Below are positions 1 to 5,163 of a DNA stretch of 9,260 nt, one piece after another. Under the pieces are notes generated by a model that was not told the origin of the DNA, did not search any database, and was given only the letters and a program-made list of their open reading frames with translations. The DNA is from Thiomonas sp. (GTDB lineage Bacteria; Pseudomonadota; Gammaproteobacteria; Burkholderiales; Burkholderiaceae_C). Positions within the stretch are counted from its first letter, which is position 1. Every line of letters begins with the position of its first letter. A program made the translations under genes and the position numbers. The stretch spans positions 1 through 9,260 of the forward strand of contig JAQTVS010000092.1 of assembly GCA_028706735.1 (NCBI GenBank). Reading direction: 5' to 3'.

Positions 1-140
1 CCATTGCTCTGCACGAGAACAATCTCCTCGTCCAGCGGCGCCAGCGGTTGCTGCGCCAACCAGTGCAGCACGGCATCCCGCAGCAACTCCAGACGATTGC
101 CCTGCAGGATGAGAAGGCCGGGGCGAATGTCGTGGGTCAT
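1..140 (-). CDS. recC: RecC, exodeoxyribonuclease V gamma subunit (N-terminal part, runs off left edge)
   Basis: RecC is the subunit of the RecBCD helicase-nuclease that recognises Chi and splits the duplex during repair of double-strand breaks in the cytoplasm. Only the first 46 codons lie in the window, read on the minus strand from ATG at 140-138. The peptide begins MTHDIRPGLLILQGNRLE and continues to DEEIVLVQSN, which matches the conserved RecC N-terminus (a short strand, an 'N.lE.L...' helix, then 'ilVQSnGm'). The start is well fixed: an in-frame TAG lies at 167-165 and no other start codon lies between it and the ATG. No strong Shine-Dalgarno is visible upstream. A 7-bp inverted repeat (157-163 with 172-178) lies in the leader. 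recB and recD, usually next to recC, would be outside the window to the left. The call rests on a short but characteristic stretch. Confidence 0.8.
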   Translation of the reverse strand, partial: MTHDIRPGLLILQGNRLELLRDAVLHWLAQQPLAPLDEEIVLVQSN

Positions 141-491
141 CGAGTTCGGAGAGGTGGCAAGCCGCTATTGTGGCTTGCGCGGCGCGCAGGGCAAATCCAG
201 GCCATGCGGATGCCAAGACAATGGCCCATTTGAACCACCTCGGCTGTTGGCACCGGGCACGGCGTTTGCCACATTGCCAACCTGGTGCTGAACAGGCTGT
301 AACAGCACCCCGGTAAGCGACGGCATGCGCTCATACCGAGTCTGGCTGCTCATGGCACAGTCGGCGCGCTGCCCCCGGACTGGCGCCATCCCGGAATTTC
401 GCTCTGCACGGCCGACAGCGCAGCTCCCTCAAGGAGCGGACGCGCGGCTAACACCGAGGCAGGAGTTGCCGAAACGCCCCGCGTTGAGTTT
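141..491. other. Intergenic stretch upstream of recC with no recognisable gene
   Basis: About 350 bases between the recC start and dispersed repeat copy A. Short open frames exist on both strands, but none has a ribosome binding site with a recognisable protein product. I see two small perfect inverted repeats: 157-163 with 172-178 (7 bp, 8-base loop) and 284-290 with 303-309 (7 bp, 12-base loop). Neither is followed by a T-run, so they are not convincing terminators. The recC promoter must lie here but I cannot pick a good one. Confidence 0.5.
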
Positions 492-619
492 GAGGATGTG
501 AATGAACCCGGCGTGGCCGAGCAGCGCGCCCAAAGGGTTCCAATCCAGGCACAAAGCACAGCCGTGCCGATCGGGGCGATTTGGGCGCGATCAGCGGGCA
601 TGGCGGATTTGTCCACACC
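492..619 (-). repeat. Dispersed intergenic repeat, copy A (short form)
   Basis: The reverse complement of this 128-base segment aligns along its whole length with 4978-5145. The alignment has about nine mismatches counted by eye, mostly transitions, and one gap: copy B carries 40 extra bases (5031-5070) at the point corresponding to 566/567 here. The two copies are therefore in opposite orientation. Both lie outside recognisable genes. Open frames run through the repeat on both strands with GTG starts. The indel is not a multiple of three and substitutions show no third-position bias, so I read it as non-coding. It does not look like an insertion sequence: there is no transposase and no clear terminal inverted repeats. 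It may be a non-autonomous or genome-specific interspersed repeat. Confidence 0.85.
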
Positions 620-649
620 CTTTCAGTGCGGCGCTTGGTCAGGGCGCCG

Positions 650-888
650 CTATGGCTTCTTGGCGAGAAACGCCAGCGCAGGGCTTATCGATGTCGCAGC
701 GACGTCGATGATCTCGTAGTCGGCGACGCCAACCTTCTTGAATGCATCGTCTACAGAATCGCGTCAAGTTCGGCACGTTCCATCGCAGCGGGAGGATGAA
801 CCCGCCAACACGCGGGCGCTGCGCTACCCGATAGCAGGAAGTGGCCGACGGCGTAGTACACGCCCATCCAGGTGCGGTGAGCACCATC
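650..888 (-). pseudogene. Decayed coding remnant, unidentified, two frames
   Basis: Reading the minus strand, two adjoining frames look protein-like and join through a frameshift near 760. The upstream frame (888 to about 761) includes HRTWMGVYYAVGHFLL and later MERAEL before a TAG. The downstream frame (760 to the stop at 652-650) reads DSVDDAFKKVGVADYEIIDV and ends with SPALAFLAKKP followed by TAG. The end resembles the C-terminus of a soluble enzyme, possibly a SAM-dependent methyltransferase, but I cannot name the family. The upstream end abuts the istA remnant near 889, so the rest of the gene was probably lost at that junction. Coding potential is judged by eye only. Chance open frames in GC-rich DNA are the main alternative. 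Confidence 0.3.
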
Positions 889-1310
889 ATGCCGGTCGAC
901 CTCGCTGTATCCGAGAGGCATTGCGCCTGCACCTGCAGGCAGGGTTGAGTTACGAGGAGGTTGGCCGCGCGTTCAAGATTTCCAAGAGCGTGGTCGGCAA
1001 GTACGTCTCCCTGGTCAAGGTGGCTGGCGTCGATTGCGCCGTGGCCGACGGCCTGGATGATGCTGAACTGGAGTCGCGCCTGTACCGTCCGGCGGCGCCA
1101 CGAGCGAGCCACCAACTGGCGACCGACTTCGGCCTGATTCACCAGGAACTCAAGCGACCCGGTGTCACGCTGGTGCTGCTGTGGGAGGAATACGCCACCG
1201 GCAACGCACTGGCTTACAAGTACACCAGCTTGTGCGTCAAGTACCGCGCATTCGCCAAGACCTAGGCACGCTCGATGCGACAGATCCACCTCGCTGGGGA
1301 GAAGCTGTTC
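889..1310 (+). pseudogene. istA: IS21-family transposase IstA, N-terminal remnant with nonsense codon
   Basis: IstA is the DDE transposase of IS21-type insertion sequences and works with the ATPase IstB. From 909 the frame reads IREALRLHLQAGLSYEEVG, then the helix-turn-helix KISKSVVGKYVSL, then ELKRPGVTLVLLWEEY and YTSLCVKYRAF, all in the order of IstA N-terminal regions. A TAG at 1263-1265 interrupts it, yet homology resumes in the same frame after the stop (SMRQIHLAGEKLF, ending at 1310). This shows a point nonsense mutation in a once intact gene. Homology then ends abruptly just before the position of the first catalytic Asp ('LFVDFAG' in intact IstA), so the whole catalytic core and istB are missing. 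The original start may be ATG 889-891, which would need a one-base frame correction before 909; this is inference. It cannot be functional as a transposase. Confidence 0.8.
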
Positions 1311-1339
1311 GGTAAGCATTCCGGCAATCCACCGCCCCG

Positions 1340-1373
1340 ATTCCCGCGTATGGTGTAGCGGCTACGCGGGAAT
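1340..1373. repeat. REP-like palindrome of the ATTCCCGCG type
   Basis: A perfect 11-bp inverted repeat, ATTCCCGCGTA (1340-1350) and TACGCGGGAAT (1363-1373), is separated by 12 bases. It lies exactly between the IS21 remnant and the IS66 remnant. Palindromes built on ATTCCC...GGGAAT are widespread interspersed repeats in beta- and gammaproteobacteria (for example neisserial dRS3). There is no T-run, so a terminator role is unlikely. The stop codon of the IS66 remnant's frame (1364-1362) falls inside it. Confidence 0.7.
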
Positions 1374-1394
1374 GACGGCGGATCGTGAATAGTC

Positions 1395-1538
1395 GGCGGG
1401 CCGCTCAAGTGCGCGCCAGGTGTGCGGCAGCAGGATGTGCAGGTCGCGGTCTTTAAGCGTGGGCAGGCGCGTCTGAACATCCTTGAAATAGGCCTGGTCG
1501 TGGCCATTGAGTTGCAACGCGAAACCATCCATCCGTTG
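1395..1538 (-). pseudogene. IS66-family transposase, C-terminal remnant
   Basis: On the minus strand, codons from about 1532 downward read MDGFALQLNGHDQAYFKDV followed by TRLPTLKD and ILLPHTW. This matches the C-terminal IS66 domain (consensus-like 'LNGhdp.aYL.DVL.RLP...LLPh.W'). The frame is closed upstream by TAG at 1541-1539, so nothing of the catalytic core is left. It runs out into the palindrome at 1340-1373. Only about 45 residues of an original protein of about 500 remain. It may belong to the same kind of element as the one at the right end of the window, but the corresponding C-terminus there is outside the window and cannot be compared. Confidence 0.7.
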
Positions 1539-1702
1539 CTATATGGCAACACTTCATCAAAGCCGAGGCAGAAGACCGTAAAGCCAGTTATTACCCAGAT
1601 TGCTCGTCATAAGCGCTGTGGCACAATTGCTTCGGGTTAACAAGTAAGTGGTTTGCTGAGTGGCGGGCGATCTTGAAGGTCGGCATCACATCAATGCTGT
1701 CA

Positions 1703-1729
1703 TTGACGAGGCGCTCTGTCGCTTATCAT
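1703..1729 (+). promoter_or_regulatory. Possible sigma-70 promoter for the ompA-like gene
   Basis: TTGACG at 1703-1708 and TATCAT at 1724-1729 are close to the -35 and -10 consensus, but the spacer is 15 bases, shorter than the optimum. A start near 1736 would give a leader of about 47 bases before the ATG at 1783. A second, weaker pair lies at 1600-1605 (TTGCTC) and 1622-1627 (CACAAT), spacer 16. Apart from this promoter region, 1551-1782 holds no gene I recognise. Confidence 0.4.
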
Positions 1730-1782
1730 GGGCACACGCAGTTCAAGCTGCGATGAACGATCAACGACCGAGAGGAAAAAAC

Positions 1783-2469
1783 ATGATCCACAATCAAAAA
1801 ATCGCAAAATTGTTCGCGGCAGCCGTCTTCGCTGCGTCATCCCTGACTGCTGCGCATGCCGCCGAGAGCCGCAGTATCAACAACTGGCAAGACCCCTATG
1901 GTCTGACCTGGATGAACGGCGACAACAAGTTGTGCTGGCAAGATAACTTCTGGACCCCCGCAACCGCGTCTAGCGAGGCTTGTGGACTGCCGGTCGTTGC
2001 CAAGGCAGAGCCCGCTCCAGCTGCCGCTCCTGCTCCCGCGCCCGCTCCGGCGCCTGTGGCTGCTCCGGCGCCTGTGCCCGTCAGTGAAAAGATCACATAC
2101 TCTGCCGACACATTCTTCCAGTTCGACAAGGCTGTTCTGCTGCCCGCCGGCAAGGAAAAGCTTGACGACCTGGCTGAGAAGATCAAGGCCATCAATCTGG
2201 AAGTTGTGATCGCTACCGGCTACACCGACAGCTTCGGCAGCGTGGCTTACAACCAGAAGCTTTCCGTGCGCCGCGCCGAGGCTGTCAAGGCCTATCTGGT
2301 GAGCAAGGGCGTTCCGGCTGACAAGGTCTACGTCGAAGGCAAGGGCAAGACCGATTTCCGCGTCGATCCGAAGAGCTGCAAAGGTTCGTTCAAGAGCCGA
2401 GTGGAATGCCAAGCACCTAACCGCCGCACCGTGGTGGAAGTCGTTGGTACCCATATGGTCACCAAGTAA
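1783..2469 (+). CDS. OmpA-family outer-membrane/peptidoglycan-associated protein, short form
   Basis: A 228-residue exported protein that should tether the outer membrane or periplasmic face to peptidoglycan. Residues 1-26 form a typical signal peptide (K6/K9, hydrophobic 10-24, AHA before the likely cut). Residues 27-72 are a small mature N-terminal part with Trp, Asn and two Cys (51, 67), far too short for the eight-stranded barrel of E. coli OmpA. A proline/alanine linker covers about 74-100. The OmpA C-terminal domain covers about 103-224. Asp149 (in TGYTD) and Arg164 (in LSVRRAEAV) are 15 residues apart, as are the diaminopimelate-binding Asp/Arg pair of this family. Cys199 and Cys209 may form the usual loop disulfide. 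The start is ATG 1783 because AGAGGA lies six bases upstream and it places the signal peptide at the N-terminus; an in-frame start at 1660 would bury it. The gene stands alone and is closed by a terminator. Which OmpA paralogue this is cannot be settled. Confidence 0.9.
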   Translation: MIHNQKIAKLFAAAVFAASSLTAAHAAESRSINNWQDPYGLTWMNGDNKLCWQDNFWTPATASSEACGLPVVAKAEPAPAAAPAPAPAPAPVAAPAPVPVSEKITYSADTFFQFDKAVLLPAGKEKLDDLAEKIKAINLEVVIATGYTDSFGSVAYNQKLSVRRAEAVKAYLVSKGVPADKVYVEGKGKTDFRVDPKSCKGSFKSRVECQAPNRRTVVEVVGTHMVTK

Positions 2470-2485
2470 GTTGGTCACTTCATTG

Positions 2486-2518
2486 AAAAAGCCCCGCAGA
2501 GCGGGGCTTTTTCTTTTT
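2486..2518 (+). terminator. Intrinsic terminator after the ompA-like gene
   Basis: A 12-bp perfect stem (2486-2497 with 2501-2512, AAAAAGCCCCGC paired with its complement) has a three-base loop and runs into a T-rich tail (CTTTTTC). It starts 16 bases after the stop codon. The A-tract on the left arm means it could also act on transcripts from the other strand. Confidence 0.93.
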
Positions 2519-2620
2519 CTGCGCCCGTCCGATGTCTCCGCGCGCCTTGGTTATATTTGAGTCGCCTGCAAACCCATAGAACCCAGGCTCACGCACAACA
2601 CCGTTCACAGGAGAGTTTTC

Positions 2621-3979
2621 ATGGATCAAGCCGAACTTCAGCGTTCTGGCGCTTTCACCGAGTTGCCCTCGATGGATCAACTCTGGATGCCGTTCACAGC
2701 CAATCGCCAATTCAAGGCTGCACCCCGCCTGCTGGTCAGTGCGCAAGGCATGTATTACCGCACGCATGACGGGCGACAGATTCTTGATGGCACCGCGGGG
2801 CTTTGGTGCGTCAACGCGGGGCATGGTCGTTCTGAAATCAGTGCGGCAATTGCACGCCAGGCGCAGGAGATGGACTATGCACCACCATTTCAGATGGGCC
2901 ACCCCGTGCAGTTTGAAGCAGCCAATTTATTGGCCGAAATTGCCCCCGCCGATCTGAAAAAAGTGTTCTTTACCAATTCCGGTTCGGAGTCCGTTGACTC
3001 CGCTCTGAAGATCGCCCTGGCTTATCACCGCGCACGCGGTGACGGCACACGCACCCTGTTCATCGGGCGCGAGGGCGGCTATCACGGTGTTGGTTTCGGC
3101 GGCATTTCAGTGGGTGGCATGGTGGCGAACCGCAAAGTCTTCCGCGGATCGTTACTCCCCAATGTCGACCATTTGCCACATACCTATTCAGCGGAACACC
3201 AGGCGTTTTCGCGTGGCGAGCCAGCCTGGGGCGCTCATCTGGCAGACGATCTGGAGCGCATCGTGGCCTTGCACGACGCAAGCAATATAGCCGCCGTCAT
3301 CGTCGAGCCCGTTGCCGGCTCGACAGGCGTGCTCGTTCCGCCCAAAGGCTACCTGGAGCGTCTGCGCAGCATTTGCGACAAATACGGCATGCTTCTGATT
3401 TTCGATGAAGTCATCACGGGTTACGGACGACTCGGCACACCGTTCGCAGCGCAGTATTTCAAGGTCACTCCAGACCTCATCACCACGGCGAAAGCCGTCA
3501 ATAATGCCGCTGTTCCGCTTGGCGCCGTGTTTGTTCGCAACGGCATTTACGACACGGTTGTGAATGGCTCGCCCGATGGATCTGTTGAGTTTTTCCACGG
3601 CTATACCTATTCTGGCCACCCGCTGGCAATGGCCGCTGCCGTGGCCACACAGCAAATCTACAAACGCGACAAATTGCTGACGCGCGTGCTGGATGAAGGC
3701 ATCGGCGAGTATTGGCAAGAGGCGCTGCATGCCCTGCGCGATGCGCGCCATGTCAAGGACTTGCGCAATATCGGGCTGATCGGTGGCATTGAGCTGGAAT
3801 CGCGTCCTGGCGCCATGGGCAAGCGCGCGTTTGAAGCCTTCGTGGGCTGTTATGAGCGCGGTGCTCTTGTGCGTTACACCGGGGACACCATCGCGCTGTC
3901 GCCCCCGCTGATCATCGAGCGCGATCAAATCGACCAGCTGATGTCCACCATCCGTGACGTTCTTCGCACCATCGCCTGA
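2621..3979 (+). CDS. Omega-amino acid (beta-alanine):pyruvate aminotransferase, class III, PLP-dependent
   Basis: A 452-residue cytoplasmic enzyme of the class III aminotransferase family. It should move the amino group of beta-alanine or another omega-amino acid to pyruvate, giving malonate semialdehyde and alanine. Sequence marks: the N-terminal LWMPFTANRQF block (21-31), the PLP phosphate region NSGSES (119-124), GGYHG (152-156) with its stacking Tyr, HDASNIAAVIVEP (218-230), FDEVITGYGR (261-270) with Asp262 to the PLP ring nitrogen, and Lys291 in TTAKAVNN as the Schiff-base lysine. Arg418 (VRYTGDT) sits where carboxylate-binding Arg lies in omega-transaminases. Order and length match Pseudomonas omega-APT, of which I recall long identical stretches. 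Start ATG 2621 has AGGAGA six bases upstream. It is bracketed by terminators, so it is probably transcribed alone. The true substrate (beta-alanine, GABA, taurine or other amines) cannot be read from sequence. Confidence 0.92.
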   Translation: MDQAELQRSGAFTELPSMDQLWMPFTANRQFKAAPRLLVSAQGMYYRTHDGRQILDGTAGLWCVNAGHGRSEISAAIARQAQEMDYAPPFQMGHPVQFEAANLLAEIAPADLKKVFFTNSGSESVDSALKIALAYHRARGDGTRTLFIGREGGYHGVGFGGISVGGMVANRKVFRGSLLPNVDHLPHTYSAEHQAFSRGEPAWGAHLADDLERIVALHDASNIAAVIVEPVAGSTGVLVPPKGYLERLRSICDKYGMLLIFDEVITGYGRLGTPFAAQYFKVTPDLITTAKAVNNAAVPLGAVFVRNGIYDTVVNGSPDGSVEFFHGYTYSGHPLAMAAAVATQQIYKRDKLLTRVLDEGIGEYWQEALHALRDARHVKDLRNIGLIGGIELESRPGAMGKRAFEAFVGCYERGALVRYTGDTIALSPPLIIERDQIDQLMSTIRDVLRTIA

Positions 3980-4000
3980 ACACGCCCGCACCACATGCAA

Positions 4001-4022
4001 CCCGGCTACACGCCGGGCTTTT
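4001..4022 (+). terminator. Intrinsic terminator after the aminotransferase gene
   Basis: CCCGGC (4001-4006) pairs with GCCGGG (4012-4017) around a five-base loop and is followed by CTTTT. The stem is short but GC-only and lies 21 bases after the stop codon. The T-run is brief, so termination may be partial. Confidence 0.7.
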
Positions 4023-4101
4023 CATGTCATGAAGACTGTCCGCCACTGCTGCCGGACATCGCGTTAAAGTAGCTTCGTTTTTTCCGCCCGCCTATCCCTG
4101 C

Positions 4102-4974
4102 ATGGACTCCCTGCTGCAATGGTTCATTCCCTGGGAGCTGTCCCCGACAGCCCTCGTGCTGCTTGCCATGGCGGCTGTGGTCTATGTCCGCGGCTGCCAC
4201 AGGCGGCAAACGTCCGCATCGCGCCAGATCCGCTTTTGGCTGGGCTGGGTATTGATGTGGCAAGCGTTTCAAACGCGCTGGGATTACTACGCCGAACACC
4301 AGTTCTTCGTACACATCATGCAGCAACTCTCCCTGCATGATTTCGCACCCTTGCTCATCATGTGGAGTTACCCACTCACTACGCTGCGCGCAGGCATTCC
4401 TCAGGCATGGCGGCTGCGCTGGTTGCGCCCCATCAACCGCAGCGCCTTGGTGCGCGGCAGCAAGCTAGTGTTGTTTAACCCGGTGGTTGCTGCCTTCTTA
4501 TTTGGCGGAATGGCTCTGCTATGGTTGATTCCGTCTTTCCATCCATTTGTCATGCTCAACGCGCCAACGTACCGGCTGATGAACTGGAGTATGGCGCTCG
4601 ATGGTTTGTTGTTCTGGTGGCTGGTGCTGGACACACGACCGAGCCCCCCTGCGCACCTCTCGCCAGGAAAGCGGGTGTTTCTGCCGTTGCTGGCCATGCT
4701 GCCGACCATGGCATGGGGCGCGATTCTCGCCCTCAGCATGACCGACTACTACCCGATCTATGAAATCTGCGGGCGTGCCTTGAATCTGGATCCACTCACC
4801 GACCAGCATCTGGGCGGATTGATCCTATGGATTCCCGGATCATTTGCCATGGTGCTGGGCAGTCTGATTGCGCTGCGCATCTGGATGCGCCTTTCAGAAC
4901 GCGGACGCCTGCCATCGCGCAACAACGTGGCCAATGGCACTCCTTCCGCTGCGGCCACGCGGCCGACAGCCTGA
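4102..4974 (+). CDS. CtaG-like cytochrome c oxidase assembly membrane protein (caa3_CtaG family)
   Basis: A 290-residue inner-membrane protein of the family named after Bacillus CtaG, needed for assembly of haem-copper oxidases (probably copper insertion). I count about seven hydrophobic spans: 14-30, 43-56, 68-88, 122-143, 160-177, 191-212 and 237-261. The polar C-tail (265-290) should be cytoplasmic or disordered. Family marks are the His-rich second/third-span region (H66, H71, H79 in FVHIMQQLSLHDFAPLL), the MTDYYPIY segment (213-220) and TDQHLGGLILWIPG (233-246). In many relatives the second block reads MQH; here it is MQQ. ATG 4102 has no clear Shine-Dalgarno, but no better start is seen; a 6-bp hairpin (4037-4042 with 4053-4058) lies in the leader. 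No oxidase subunit or SCO gene is adjacent, so the link to a particular oxidase is only inferred from the family. Confidence 0.82.
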   Translation: MDSLLQWFIPWELSPTALVLLAMAAVVYVRGCHRRQTSASRQIRFWLGWVLMWQAFQTRWDYYAEHQFFVHIMQQLSLHDFAPLLIMWSYPLTTLRAGIPQAWRLRWLRPINRSALVRGSKLVLFNPVVAAFLFGGMALLWLIPSFHPFVMLNAPTYRLMNWSMALDGLLFWWLVLDTRPSPPAHLSPGKRVFLPLLAMLPTMAWGAILALSMTDYYPIYEICGRALNLDPLTDQHLGGLILWIPGSFAMVLGSLIALRIWMRLSERGRLPSRNNVANGTPSAAATRPTA

Positions 4975-4977
4975 GAA

Positions 4978-5145
4978 GGTGTGAACAAATCCGCCATGCC
5001 CGCTCATCGCACCCAAATGGCCCCAATCGGCGTTGCGCCCGGTGTTGTCAGTGCGCGCCGTGCCGACGGGCACGGCTGTGCTTTGCGCCTGGATTGGAAC
5101 CCTTTGGGCGCGCTGCCCGGCCACGCCGGATTCATTCACACCCTC
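4978..5145 (+). repeat. Dispersed intergenic repeat, copy B (long form)
   Basis: A 168-base repeat that matches the reverse complement of 492-619: 4978-5030 and 5071-5145 align without gaps, and 5031-5070 is a 40-base segment present only here. That extra segment ends with a small perfect hairpin across its right junction (CGTGCC, 5059-5064, with GGCACG, 5069-5074). The repeat fills nearly all of the space between the convergent ctaG-like and rnr genes, starting four bases after the ctaG-like stop and ending 18 bases before the rnr stop. Apart from it I see no T-rich intrinsic terminator for either gene, so the repeat may supply the 3' end structure; that is inference. Confidence 0.85.
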
Positions 5146-5163
5146 TGAGCTACTGGCGCTGCC

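Noticed and set aside
498..719. Small ORF over repeat copy A (and its counterpart 4894-5139 over copy B) that share a similar N-terminal peptide
   Set aside because: The similarity simply follows from the nucleotide repeat. The 40-base indel shifts the frame, the ends differ, and there is no ribosome binding site pattern.
639..1319. A 226-codon minus-strand frame opposite the IS21 remnant
   Set aside because: It is a shadow of the istA fragment. The plus strand has clear IstA motifs, while this frame has none.
1535..1550. Near-palindrome GTTGC-TATATG-GCAAC as an operator or recombinase site
   Set aside because: It is short and single, next to transposon debris, with no adjacent regulator or recombinase gene to support a role.
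1660..1782. An upstream extension of the OmpA-like protein from 1660
   Set aside because: It would place the signal peptide inside the protein. ATG 1783 has a proper Shine-Dalgarno.
2009..2084. Short GCTCC/GCGCC repeats as a possible CRISPR or tandem-repeat locus
   Set aside because: They are codons of the Pro/Ala linker in the OmpA-like protein. There are no spacers of regular length anywhere in the window.
3188..4000. A 270-codon open frame on the minus strand, antisense to the aminotransferase
   Set aside because: It lies wholly opposite a strongly recognised gene, its product resembles no family I know, and long antisense frames are expected in GC-rich coding DNA.
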